From assembly GCF_012790675.1 (NCBI RefSeq), contig NZ_CP046391.1:233608-297607 (forward strand): a stretch of DNA of 64,000 nt, in the 5' to 3' direction. Position numbers and translations under genes: made by a program. This DNA comes from Anaplasma platys (GTDB lineage: Bacteria; Pseudomonadota; Alphaproteobacteria; Rickettsiales; Anaplasmataceae). The notes beneath the pieces were generated by a model. The model searched no databases, was not told the DNA's origin, and saw only the letters and a program-made list of their open reading frames with translations. This document shows, piece after piece, positions 50,529-59,381 of the stretch (its first letter is position 1; each line of letters opens with the position of its first letter).

Positions 50529-51470
50529 ATGCATGCAGTGGGGAGAGTTTTTTTTATCGTAATGCTAAGCGTCGTGGCGCTCCATAACGGGAATAGTAAC
50601 GCAAGCGTCTCGGATAGGCCTGAAAAAAACTTAGAGCCCCAAATTGAGCAAGAGCTGGATACAGCTGACACTTACGGAAACATCGGATTACAACCATTTG
50701 ACTATGAAAACTACGAGAATAAACACGTAGATGACATGGAAAATGTGTTGAAACGTCGCAAGCGGGATAGCGCTGTCACTGTGCCGCCTTTCCCTCAGAC
50801 AGATACCGGAATGGTGAAGTATCCTGGGGTTAGAGCAAAGGTGGTGAACGGGAAAGTTGTAAGTAAATCCCAACAAAGTAGCGCTTTTCAAGATGGTGCA
50901 GAAGAAACTGATATACTGGAAGAATCCGATGGTGAAAGAGAGGAAGATGGCGTGCCAATAATGGGACAATATGGCAACGAGGGGGATAATAGGAAGTCAT
51001 CTACAGACGGCAAAAATGGAGTCTTCAAAAGCAGGCATCGTCACATTGATCCCCTGGTTGAGCTTGGGGAGTATGGTAAAGAGAATTCGCATCTTCCAAG
51101 TTTTCAGACTATTGAAGGGTTGTATAAAAATGCATTTTACTGTGCAGGATCGAATAATCTACCAAGTTTGATGGCATTATTGCGCGAGTTAACTCTCTTG
51201 GGTGATAGCGTAAAATACTTACTGGAAGATCTTAGAACAAAAGATGGAGATAACCTGCTTATTCACTCAGTGAAAAATGACTCACTGGACGTCGTGCGCT
51301 ACTTACTCTCTATAGGTGCAGATATTAACGCCAAAGACAATAGCGGAGATACTCCTCTTAGTATAGCGATTTCCAGGGGAAATACGGAGATCATCAACGC
51401 GCTAGCAGAAATCAAAGTTCAGTACAATGTTGAAGCGGAAGAGGGCAGAGAGCCCCAGTCACAGCGGTAG
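50529..51470 (+). CDS. Exported ankyrin-repeat protein
   Basis: A 313-residue protein with a signal peptide (residues 1 to about 25: basic start, FFIVMLSVVALHNGNSNAS), a long acidic, low-complexity middle, and two or three ankyrin repeats at about 205-300 (VVRYLLSIGADINAKDNSGD). A basic cluster KRRKR lies at 75-79. Ankyrin proteins of this family group are often delivered to host cells, though a Sec signal points to the periplasm or surface. No effector role is shown by the sequence. GGAAC precedes the ATG. Confidence 0.8.
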   Translation: MHAVGRVFFIVMLSVVALHNGNSNASVSDRPEKNLEPQIEQELDTADTYGNIGLQPFDYENYENKHVDDMENVLKRRKRDSAVTVPPFPQTDTGMVKYPGVRAKVVNGKVVSKSQQSSAFQDGAEETDILEESDGEREEDGVPIMGQYGNEGDNRKSSTDGKNGVFKSRHRHIDPLVELGEYGKENSHLPSFQTIEGLYKNAFYCAGSNNLPSLMALLRELTLLGDSVKYLLEDLRTKDGDNLLIHSVKNDSLDVVRYLLSIGADINAKDNSGDTPLSIAISRGNTEIINALAEIKVQYNVEAEEGREPQSQR

Positions 51471-51585
51471 CAATGCCCTTAAGGCAATCTTAGGCAAATT
51501 ACGGATATAAAACCACGTTTCTTTGTTTCCTTTGCTAGTATCTATCGAGTTTCGTATCTTAATTCGGGTAACTTAAAGGCATAGC

Positions 51586-52467
51586 ATGAGCGCAGGTGAT
51601 AATATGAAAGGTGTCCGTAACATAGTGAGCAAAAACTTATTTTGCATGAACGGGTATGCCGCAATAGTCCTCATTGGTATTGTGACGGTTATGCTTGCAG
51701 CGTGCTGTGTCACGAGCGACTTTGCAGCATCGGTAATTATACCATCGGCTTTATGGGGCTTAATAGTCACCACTGTTATGCCATGCTGCTTTTTTATCAA
51801 CGGTCCAAATGATGCAAAAGTGGTAGAGTTTTTTGGCGAATATATAGGTACTACATCGAAGACAGGGTTGCTGTTTTCAGTCCCGTATGCGGTGAAGAGA
51901 AATGTTTCTTTGAAGGTGGAGAGCACAAATACTTCCGTAATGAAGGTAAATGACGCGGAAGGCAATCCTATAGAGATTGCTGCAGCCGTTGTGTGGCGGG
52001 TTACGTGTCCTGAAAAAGTATGCTTCAATATAGGAAATTATCAGGGGTTCATATCTGTGCAGGGGGAGACTGCTCTTCGCGAATTGGCAGGTAGTTACCC
52101 TTACGACTCCGGCGAAGGGGTGTCCCTGCGGCAAAATTTTGCGGAAATATCACAAAAATTAAAACTAATGCTGCAGGACCGTATGGGTATAGTAGGAATC
52201 TCTATAGAAGATGCCAGAATATCACATCTTGCATATTCTTCAGAGATAGCGCAGGTTATGTTGCGTAGGCAGCAAGCCAAGGCAATATCCGAAGCACGCG
52301 TCCACATAGTAAGAAATGCAGTCAATATAGTAGATGACGTCCTTCTGCATCTGGAAAGTCAGCACAAAATAAGCCTAACTGATGACCAGAAAGTGAAATT
52401 TGTTAACAACTTGCTTGTGGCATTGGTATCCGATAGCGACACACAACCTGTCATCAGCATCGAGTAG
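51586..52467 (+). CDS. SPFH/Band 7 domain membrane protein
   Basis: A 293-residue protein of the stomatin/prohibitin-like group. Two hydrophobic helices (about residues 22-45 and 48-70) anchor it, followed by the SPFH domain with EYIGTTSKTGLLFSVPY and ISVQGETALRELAGSYPYD, and then a coiled-coil helix (MLRRQQAKAISEARVHIVRN). Such proteins form oligomeric membrane scaffolds and often control proteases; no partner NfeD gene is next to it. AAAGG precedes the ATG at 51586. Confidence 0.85.
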   Translation: MSAGDNMKGVRNIVSKNLFCMNGYAAIVLIGIVTVMLAACCVTSDFAASVIIPSALWGLIVTTVMPCCFFINGPNDAKVVEFFGEYIGTTSKTGLLFSVPYAVKRNVSLKVESTNTSVMKVNDAEGNPIEIAAAVVWRVTCPEKVCFNIGNYQGFISVQGETALRELAGSYPYDSGEGVSLRQNFAEISQKLKLMLQDRMGIVGISIEDARISHLAYSSEIAQVMLRRQQAKAISEARVHIVRNAVNIVDDVLLHLESQHKISLTDDQKVKFVNNLLVALVSDSDTQPVISIE

Positions 52468-53305
52468 CATGTTTTCGCGGCTACCAGTAGGGTGGTGGCG
52501 CAGTATTAGGTGTCGTGCTCCATGCTGGTACAAAAGCTATGGTTGGTAAAAACAATTTGCATAGTAATTTGGCAGAAATCAGTGAGTAAATATCCTAGTC
52601 ATGCGCGGTTCCATGACAACAATGAGGAGTGTGTTAGTTTCTACCAAACCAGGGGACGCTGCGTATGTTTCCACAACATACCCCTCTGTGCTAAGCTACA
52701 GAAGGCGTTTTTTGTGTTGCAGCCAGGAGTTAACGCATATGCAATTTTTCTGAACACCTCTTGCCGTGTCGCATGTTTTATGTCTCGACGCAATACTTCT
52801 TCAGCGTGTTACCGATTCCGACTTTCACGCAACGAGCAGTGATTTTGCATTAGATTACAGCAGTCCCGCTAGTTGGCAAAGCAACCCCTACCCTCACGTT
52901 CTTAGTGCTGACTTGCATTCAAAAGCATGGCAACACTGCTTAGTGTGGTGTGCGATCCACCTATACAATGTACCTTCCAAAGCGTTTCATAATCTCATTT
53001 TTGTTCGTCCATCGGCTCAGCACAACCACGGGGAAGGCGAACACAGTCTTGTGTCGCAATTTAGCAAAAGTACACCTAGAGACGCTTCCGAGGAGTTTTA
53101 TACATCAGTATGTGTCTTGCATATAGCCAGTCGCTGCCAATTTCCCGCATGATCTACTACCAAGTTGGTCTAATATGATAGATCCCATAATGCTAGTTTA
53201 TATCATAACTACATCTGAGTGCTTGCACCAAGAGCATGCCGAGCGTTGAAAGTAACACTCTTTGACAGGTGTAGGTAATTTTTGATCAGCTTTTAGGAAA
53301 TATCC

Positions 53306-53319
53306 GATATAATTATATC
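53306..53319. promoter_or_regulatory. Perfect 14-bp palindrome overlapping a TATAAT box
   Basis: GATATAATTATATC is its own reverse complement and contains TATAAT at 53308-53313. It lies about 150 bases before the start of the regulator-like gene and would be a natural operator for autoregulation. No good -35 is spaced for it. Confidence 0.35.
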
Positions 53320-53340
53320 ACAAAGTTCATAAACATAAAA

Positions 53341-53372
53341 GTAGCAACCAAAGGGAAAATGCCTGTTGCTAC
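53341..53372. promoter_or_regulatory. Inverted repeat in the leader of the regulator-like gene
   Basis: GTAGCAAC and GTTGCTAC, perfect 8-base arms with a 16-base loop, about 95 bases before the start codon. It could be an operator or an RNA hairpin. Confidence 0.4.
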
Positions 53373-53466
53373 ATATAGAAAAAGACGAAACGCGGAACAA
53401 TACATAACTTGATTTTTTATTTTACCTAAGTTTTGAATCATTCAATTTTTATCTGAAGGGACAGAA

Positions 53467-53799
53467 ATGAATTCTGATTTGTTGAATTTTTATAATTATT
53501 GCGGGGTATATGAAGGATTTTCCACGGATCGTTCCTATAACTTAGAAGATGGAGAAACACTTAGTGAAAATACGAGATACAAATCATTGTGGGGTGCGGT
53601 TATTTTGCAAGCATTTATCGATATTACATCCAACTACAAAAGAACCGAAAACAACTTAGAAAAAACGAAAGCTTACAACTGGATTAACGATATGCACAGT
53701 GATTTCATCACCGTATGCCATTTAGCGGGATATAACCCCGTATACGTAAGAAACAAAATGCGCGGCATGTTATCAAAGTCACTTAAAAAACAGAAATAG
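53467..53799 (+). CDS. Small regulator-like protein, possibly EcxR/ApxR type
   Basis: A 110-residue protein of about 12.6 kDa, with visibly lower GC than its neighbours. The core SLWGAVILQAFIDITSN...AYNWINDMHSDFITVCHLAGYNPVYVRNKM (two helices, then a helix-turn-helix-like end) resembles a family of short proteins in Rickettsiales and alphaproteobacterial phages. Its size fits the published Ehrlichia EcxR and Anaplasma ApxR DNA-binding regulators, but I cannot verify the identity. AAGGGA precedes the ATG. The two inverted repeats upstream are consistent with autoregulation. Confidence 0.65.
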   Translation: MNSDLLNFYNYCGVYEGFSTDRSYNLEDGETLSENTRYKSLWGAVILQAFIDITSNYKRTENNLEKTKAYNWINDMHSDFITVCHLAGYNPVYVRNKMRGMLSKSLKKQK

Positions 53800-54103
53800 A
53801 AATCAAATATATTTTTTCCAGAGGAAAGGCGATAACCTAGCATTCCGTTAAATTTGTCACAGTTTCGTTGATCGGGAATTTTACTTCTGTGACTAGGGCG
53901 GGGACTGTTAGAATATCAGGTTCAGTATTGTATCACTAAAGGTAAGAGTTTTTTGGCGAGCAAATTGTGTCTTCAATTAAGAGAATGGGCAATATACAAT
54001 TCGAGGCAGAAATCCAGAAATCTGCGTTATCGTTACACGAACGTGATATTTTGATGTGTGAGCTTGAGTATTAAGTAAATCTTTTTTTGTGAGCGGTGTA
54101 TTA

Positions 54104-55174
54104 ATGGACAGACAGGTTAAGGGTGCGCTTGAGCGGTACAACGAAATGGTAGATCGTAACGCGATTATGTTTGATGAACTCCAGGTAAATGTACTCAGAA
54201 GTTTGGAGGGGTATGCGCATGGGTTACACAAATGGTGGAAATTTTGGCAACAACACCCTGCACTCCCCAAGAGGGGAGTGTATTTATACGGAGATGTCGG
54301 TAGAGGAAAGTCGCTTGTTGTGAACTTATTCTATGAGTGTTGTGGGATAGAACATAAGCGTCGCATGCACTATAATACCCTCATGAAGCAAGTACATGAT
54401 TTGTTACACCTTGAAAGTTTGAAACAGCCTAATGATGCAGACCAAATGATGTCTGTTATGGATAGACTAGTGGGAGACTGTTCCCTATTATATTTGGATG
54501 AAATGCAAGTGCGCGACGTCTGCGAGGCAGTGATTCTCCATAGGGTGTTTCGTATCTTGTTCTCCCGCAATATGATAATTCTGATGACTTCTAACTATCA
54601 TCCTAATAAGTTGTATGAGGATGGCATTCAGCGGGAACTTTTTCTTCCCGCAATTGACCTTATCATGGAAAAGATGGAGGTTATCTCGCTGTCGGGCAAC
54701 CGCGATTACCGAGAGGTAAAGGGTTCTGAAGATCGTGGCCGATTTTACATTGGCAATGGTGCCGACGAAAAACTACGCAAGCATTTTGCCTACATCGTGG
54801 GCTCAGCTAAGGCCAAGCAAGCAGTAGTAATTCTTGGTAGCCGCCGAGTTGAGCTTGGCATGGAACACGAGGGCATTGTGTACGTTTGTTTTGATGATCT
54901 TTGCGGTGGTAAAAATCCCATGTGGGCTGCAGATTACAAGGAAATTGCGCGAAGTTTTCACACCATTTTTATAGAAAACATCCCTGTATTTGGTCACTAC
55001 TCGCAGAACGAAATGCACAGGTTCATTGTGCTTATAGATGAGTTATATGAGAGCAAGAGTCGTCTATTTTGTTCGCTTTCCACAGAGATAAATATGCTTT
55101 ATGACGGCATGCCAACGGTGGATATTAAACGTGCAATGTCCAGATTGCAGGAAATGAGCTCTGCGGCTTGGTAA
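54104..55174 (+). CDS. zapE: ZapE/AFG1-family ATPase
   Basis: AAA-like ATPase of the AFG1 group, linked to cell division in E. coli and to mitochondrial protein quality control in yeast. About 356 residues, with Walker A YLYGDVGRGKS, Walker B LLYLDEMQVRDV, and ILMTSNYHPNKLYEDGIQRE, a strongly conserved family segment. A GTG at 54089 is a possible earlier start; the ATG at 54104 is preferred because GCGGTG lies just upstream. It is convergent with hemH. Confidence 0.9.
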   Translation: MDRQVKGALERYNEMVDRNAIMFDELQVNVLRSLEGYAHGLHKWWKFWQQHPALPKRGVYLYGDVGRGKSLVVNLFYECCGIEHKRRMHYNTLMKQVHDLLHLESLKQPNDADQMMSVMDRLVGDCSLLYLDEMQVRDVCEAVILHRVFRILFSRNMIILMTSNYHPNKLYEDGIQRELFLPAIDLIMEKMEVISLSGNRDYREVKGSEDRGRFYIGNGADEKLRKHFAYIVGSAKAKQAVVILGSRRVELGMEHEGIVYVCFDDLCGGKNPMWAADYKEIARSFHTIFIENIPVFGHYSQNEMHRFIVLIDELYESKSRLFCSLSTEINMLYDGMPTVDIKRAMSRLQEMSSAAW

Positions 55175-55248
55175 CATTCGGAATTGCTGCTGACATTCGG
55201 TTATTTTGCGAATAAAAAGATAATCAGTATCCGCATCATAACATGAGG

Positions 55249-56211
55249 CTACATCACTTTTTTAAATACCAGGTCAGCAAGGCACTCGATAAACGATTCT
55301 TCGGTTCCTGGAGTAGGGACTCGGTAAAACATGTTTTCCTCCACTAAGACTTTGTACTCAATATCCAACTCTACAAGGGTTTCAGAGTTTTCTGCTACAA
55401 AAGAAAGTGGTACAACGACTACTGGGACTTCGTCACGTTTTGCCCGCAGTAGCTCGGATTCCGTGGAAGGCCCCAGCCATTTCACCGGTCCTACACGGCT
55501 TTGGTAGCACACCGAATAATCAAGAGCTGGCAGACCCATTTTTTTCACAATCAATTCCGCAGCATGTAAGATATGTTGATTATAGGGGTCGCCATTTTCT
55601 ATGAAGGAGCATGGCAGTCCATGTGCAGAGAACAGTACACGGGGAGCTCTACCAGTTTTCTGTGCCAGTTTATATTTATCCAGTATCAGCTTGCACTGGG
55701 ATTCAATGTATTTAGGATGGTTGAAAAAATGCCAAATTATATCCGTGAATAGCATGTATCCCGATCGATGCATGCTGCTGTACCAATTTTCGATGGATGA
55801 CTGTGTTGTGACGGAGGCATATTGAGGGTACAGAGGCAGGAGCACAACGATCTCTGGGCTCCAGGAATATATAACGTCAAGCACGTTTTGCGAATGTGGT
55901 TTCGAATGCCTCATGGATACGAAAACTTTGTACTCACGTGTTGCGTCACCACACAGGCGCCTTTCAAGACTGAGAGCTTGTTGCTCGGTTTCCTGCAAAA
56001 TGGGAGACTTACCTGCCAGGTGTTCATAAATCTTCTGTGACTTTCTTGCTCGTAGCTTTGAAATGACCTTTGCAAGCAATAACCGCACTGGTTTTGGATA
56101 ATCCATAATGTGCTTATCGCTGAACATGCTAAAAAGGAACGGTTCAACCTCCGCAGGTGCAGTGGGGCCCCCTAGGTTTAGCAGTACCACGGCGACTTTC
56201 TGTTTTTGCAT
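55249..56211 (-). CDS. hemH: Ferrochelatase
   Basis: Inserts ferrous iron into protoporphyrin IX, the last step of heme synthesis. The 320-residue protein has VVLLNLGGPTAPAEVEPFL, the active-site region VLFSAHGLPCSFIENGDPY with the catalytic His, and the C-terminal VVVVPLSFVAENSETLVELD. Length is normal. ATG at 56211. No other heme genes are adjacent. Confidence 0.95.
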   Translation of the reverse strand: MQKQKVAVVLLNLGGPTAPAEVEPFLFSMFSDKHIMDYPKPVRLLLAKVISKLRARKSQKIYEHLAGKSPILQETEQQALSLERRLCGDATREYKVFVSMRHSKPHSQNVLDVIYSWSPEIVVLLPLYPQYASVTTQSSIENWYSSMHRSGYMLFTDIIWHFFNHPKYIESQCKLILDKYKLAQKTGRAPRVLFSAHGLPCSFIENGDPYNQHILHAAELIVKKMGLPALDYSVCYQSRVGPVKWLGPSTESELLRAKRDEVPVVVVPLSFVAENSETLVELDIEYKVLVEENMFYRVPTPGTEESFIECLADLVFKKVM

Positions 56212-56407
56212 ATTTATAATTGGTTAGTTCAACACGTCATCGTACAGGGGAACGCACTATACTCCAAGAGAAATAAGCTAGTGTTGCATTTTTAAGTTGT
56301 AAGCCATGTAGTTGTATATGTGATAGAAGGGTTTTAGTGCCTGCCCAGGAGTGGGGCATGTATCATCGTAGCCACCCCAGGTCTGTTATATAGTTCTAGT
56401 ACTACTA

Positions 56408-56620
56408 ATGGAGGCGGCCCGGCGCGCTATTGGCTTCCCGATAGTAATTGTTTCTAGCGTTTTTCTGTTGTATGCGGCGTTTGGCTACCTGTTGCCTGAC
56501 ATAGTTGCGCACAGGGGGCATGATCTTACGTCCATAGTGTCGCACAATTGGTTGACCTCCGAGGGGATATTTGGTGTTGCTTTAGGGGTGTCGTGTAATT
56601 TTGTTTTCATGGCAACATCT
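56408..56620 (+). pseudogene. Remnant of a TRAP transporter fused permease
   Basis: About 70 codons read YAAFGYLLPDIVAHRGHD and WLTSEGIFGVALGVSCNFVF, which is the start of the 12-TM part of TRAP transporter 4TM/12TM fusion proteins (pattern LPG-x-AHRG ... TEGIFGIPLGVSATFVF). The protein's N-terminal part and the large remainder are missing; the frame loses similarity after about 56615. It is therefore a short, dead fragment. Its complement forms the C-terminal tail of the membrane protein encoded on the other strand. Confidence 0.65.
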
Positions 56621-57711
56621 TGTCTAAGACTGCAGCAAGATGTGCTTGTCGCAGACTGCAGAGTCGCTGGCGCTTCTGCAGGCTGTTCTGTTTGTGTTGT
56701 TTCTCCAGGGGTTATGGTCTGCGGTGACGACGCAGTTTTTCCCTGACAGCATGATTTTTTCTCAGTGTTTTCAGAATGTGAAGCACTTTCACCGCCTGCG
56801 ACAGGTGATGAGCTTCGATAGGGACTCTCTGTTGACGCTGTAGCACATAGGGGATTGACGCTTACAATCCTAGTGGCGTCACGCAAACTGATTGCCCCGG
56901 ACATCCCAAAAGTCATAACCCACAACAAATCTGTCATAAACGTTTTTGTGAGCGATGAGATGGACTTCAGAGATTCTCTAGACGCTTGGAAGTTTGTCGA
57001 ACCACGTTGTTGTGAGCTCGATGAAAGCATTTTGCTTGAAAAACCACGGTAAATGGCAATACACACATCCGATATCGATACCACTAGCAGCGACATAGCT
57101 TCAGTAACGAGTAGCCCTGCCTGAGCCACGGCGGTTAAAAGCCTAAAAGGCACAAATGCGAGCGCAATAGCACACGCTTTTGATACAGACACCCGCGATT
57201 CTGCATCCTTATCGTACGCAACGAGCCCTGGGTCCAGAGCGGACTTGTTCTTGTGTTCCATTACCGGGAAAGGATAACCTTCTCCATACAGCGGAGATTT
57301 AATTGCAGGACAGCTTGTGAGTATACCCGCTATTCGCACTGTGAAACATACTGTAAACATCAATGCCCAACAGGCAGCAAGACAGTATATCATTCCAACA
57401 TTCAAGAACACATGCAATCCAACAAACATTGCAGGCGCGAGGAGAAACATCTCGATTGCAGGCAACATGCCCAGCTTCAAGTTTGTCTTCGCAGCTTCCT
57501 TATTTGCTCTTAAAACCTCAGCAGGAGCGGGATCCATGCTTCCTTTGCAGAGCATCAGAAAGGCATACGCCTGCACGTATGCCGCAAGTGCGATCAAGAA
57601 CTTCATTGAACCAAGAATTCCGCATAGCACTGACTGTTTTGCAAACCTTGCTAGCTTACTAGCGCGACTTTGCGACTGTTTTCTCGCCTGTGAACAACAT
57701 TGTTCTGGCAT
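56485..57711 (-). CDS. Hypothetical membrane protein with Cys-rich tail
   Basis: Not recognised. From the ATG at 57711 (GGGAGG five bases upstream) it is 408 residues. Four or more hydrophobic regions (about residues 28-55, 82-136, 180-230 and 268-290) are followed by a 120-residue soluble tail rich in Ser, Thr and Cys pairs (KKSCCQGK, STSCCSLRQD). The last 45 or so residues are antisense to the TRAP remnant, so the tail may be a recent extension created by loss of an older stop codon. Confidence 0.7.
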   Translation of the reverse strand: MPEQCCSQARKQSQSRASKLARFAKQSVLCGILGSMKFLIALAAYVQAYAFLMLCKGSMDPAPAEVLRANKEAAKTNLKLGMLPAIEMFLLAPAMFVGLHVFLNVGMIYCLAACWALMFTVCFTVRIAGILTSCPAIKSPLYGEGYPFPVMEHKNKSALDPGLVAYDKDAESRVSVSKACAIALAFVPFRLLTAVAQAGLLVTEAMSLLVVSISDVCIAIYRGFSSKMLSSSSQQRGSTNFQASRESLKSISSLTKTFMTDLLWVMTFGMSGAISLRDATRIVSVNPLCATASTESPYRSSSPVAGGESASHSENTEKKSCCQGKTASSPQTITPGETTQTEQPAEAPATLQSATSTSCCSLRQDVAMKTKLHDTPKATPNIPSEVNQLCDTMDVRSCPLCATMSGNR

Positions 57712-57723
57712 ATTCCCTCCCAA

Positions 57724-58201
57724 AAGTGAACATCAAAATAGTGTTTGAGCTTGTCATGCATGTCAAATTTTTACTTACTATCTAATACGTATTGGAAGAA
57801 AACAGTTACGCATGCTAAATTTTATGACATGAAAAGCAAATAATGATATATCCATTATAATAGCATTATTTACTATGTTATAAAAGAATATTATCCATTA
57901 TATAATAAAAATTTTGGATAATTTCCTTTTTATCAGAACTTTGTTTTTTGCAGCGTTGCGCATTGTTGGTGTATTACTGGGTGTCTGTAGTGTGTCCAGG
58001 GCCTTTAAGCGTTCATCAGTGCGCATAAAAGCATCGTAAACGCCAGGGAGTCGTCCGTGTAGGGGGCTTTAGGTGTTGAACAAATTACAAGGTTTGTTCG
58101 CTTACGACGTTAAACTCGTGGGTTTTGCAGGTTGCTTCAAAACACCCCTTGTGCCCTTACATATCATAACGAGTGATATTCTTGCGGTTTGACGGGGCAA
58201 G
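57724..58201. other. AT-rich intergenic region with DnaA-box-like motifs
   Basis: The left 200 bp is the most AT-rich DNA in the window. It includes TTATCCATT (57891-57899) and its inverted partner TTATCCAAA, forming an 8-base inverted repeat at 57890-57897 / 57915-57922, plus AATACGTATT near 57785. The right part, just after zapA, has a GAACAAA/TTTGTTC hairpin at 58078-58099. No gene is seen. Confidence 0.4.
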
Positions 58202-58588
58202 CTACGTCAGATCTTTATTCTTGATCATACTGGTAAGTTCGTCAGTTTTAGAGATGCTATGGACCAGCAGTTCTTTTAGATAGCCCTTTTCCTGCACAGC
58301 CTGCTCGTACATTTTGTTGAGATCAGCTAGGTTGTTCTCAACGGCTTTGAGATCGTTCTCGAGCTCTTCGATCCTGTCTTCCAATTGCAGACCTACTAGC
58401 AGGAGCAAGTGAATGTCTGCAGTTTTGCTACGCGTAGAGCTAGGAACTGCAGCGTCAATACGTGCATTGAGTCGATCAGCAAGCTCTACGAGGCGGTGAC
58501 CTTCCCCCTCGTGGCATGCTATCTTGTAGACACTCCCTCTGAGAGATACGTCAATTATTTGAGTCAAAGCCTTATCCTTTGGTGACAC
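58202..58588 (-). CDS. zapA: Cell division protein ZapA-like
   Basis: Positive regulator that bundles FtsZ. The 128-residue protein has the ZapA N-terminal domain (VSLRGSVYKIACHEGEGHRL, then ELADRLNARID) and a C-terminal coiled coil (ENDLKAVENNLADLNKMYEQ) for dimerisation. It begins two bases after the stop of a coiled-coil gene, giving the alphaproteobacterial pair. Confidence 0.85.
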   Translation of the reverse strand: MSPKDKALTQIIDVSLRGSVYKIACHEGEGHRLVELADRLNARIDAAVPSSTRSKTADIHLLLLVGLQLEDRIEELENDLKAVENNLADLNKMYEQAVQEKGYLKELLVHSISKTDELTSMIKNKDLT

Positions 58589-58590
58589 CT

Positions 58591-58890
58591 TTACTCTCGT
58601 TCCAGAATAGATTTTACAAGTTCTATTGCAGCATTCAACCTTCCCAAAAGCTCATTGTAAGTCACCAGCAGGCCATCGTAAGTATGCCGTAGAGCAACCA
58701 ACTCGTGCTCAAGAGCCTCATTGCGCACAGTAAGTTCACTGACCTTACCTTCGAGTTCCAGATTTATTACAGCACCAGACTCAAGGCTACCGTTACTTCG
58801 TACGCTGCACTCAGCTAGAGCTCTCTCCAGCTCCCTAAACGAGCGTTGCAAGCTTTCAGAGTATTCCCTAATATCCTCCACTTCCAACAA
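58591..58890 (-). CDS. ZapB-like coiled-coil protein (DUF4164 type)
   Basis: A 99-residue, almost entirely helical coiled-coil protein (SLQRSFRELERALAECSV and LEGKVSELTVRNEALEHELV). Short coiled-coil genes of the DUF4164 type commonly precede zapA in alphaproteobacteria, and the two bases between the genes support shared translation. Its role as a ZapA partner is inferred from this position. Confidence 0.7.
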   Translation of the reverse strand: MLEVEDIREYSESLQRSFRELERALAECSVRSNGSLESGAVINLELEGKVSELTVRNEALEHELVALRHTYDGLLVTYNELLGRLNAAIELVKSILERE

Positions 58891-59072
58891 GACGCCGAAT
58901 AATAAACCGGATCAGAGGGTATTACAGATAATCTAAGTCTGCAACAATTTTCACGAGCCAGCTCCCACAACTGCGCCCAATATGGTGATTGCGTAAACCC
59001 CCAGCGCCGCCGACGAGTTTTTCCTGGCGTACAGTGCTGTTTTTACCGCGACGCGAGTAGCGGACTTAGCGG

Positions 59073-59360
59073 CTAATTTTCTGACTTAGAATTTCCTGAG
59101 TTTACAGCCTTGATCAGCTTTTCACTCGGGCGAAAATATATCCTTCTATATCTCATTTTATGCAGACCTTCTGTCGAGCTTTGTAACACGTAATTTCTTG
59201 CCGAAAACGACCCAAACCCACGTAGTTCCACTCTTGTTTCTTCCCTGATGCTTTGCAAGATAGAACCGAAAAATATGTCCAGTATTTGTGCAACCACAGG
59301 CTCCCCAAGAGCGCTATTACGCCTAGCCAAACGTCTAATCAAATCAGACCTTAAAGTCAT
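59073..59360 (-). CDS. IHF/HU family DNA-binding protein
   Basis: A 95-residue member of the HU/IHF family, in the position of ihfB after sppA. It has the LRSDLIRRLARRN start and VELRGFGSFSARN, and the C-terminal helix SEKLIKAVN. The DNA-clasping arm lacks the usual RNPKTGE; it reads QSSTEGLHKMRYRRI, so the intercalating Pro is absent. DNA bending may therefore differ from standard IHF. It is last in the cmk-rpsA-sppA operon. Confidence 0.85.
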   Translation of the reverse strand: MTLRSDLIRRLARRNSALGEPVVAQILDIFFGSILQSIREETRVELRGFGSFSARNYVLQSSTEGLHKMRYRRIYFRPSEKLIKAVNSGNSKSEN

Positions 59361-59381
59361 ACAAAGATCTCACCGATAAAA

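Larger units (their letters stand above)
52468..53466. other. Long gap with AT-rich control region at its right end
   Basis: About 1 kb with no supported gene. Its left 700 bp has frames up to 128 residues lacking family features. The right 200 bp is AT-rich and carries two inverted repeats ahead of the small regulator-like gene. Confidence 0.4.

Noticed and set aside
52510..53152. Two overlapping plus-strand frames of 110 and 128 residues
   Set aside because: No ribosome sites and no family features; they look like chance frames in a gap.
57760..57930. Chromosomal replication origin
   Set aside because: DnaA-box-like motifs are imperfect and the expected neighbouring genes are absent; kept only as a low-interest finding.
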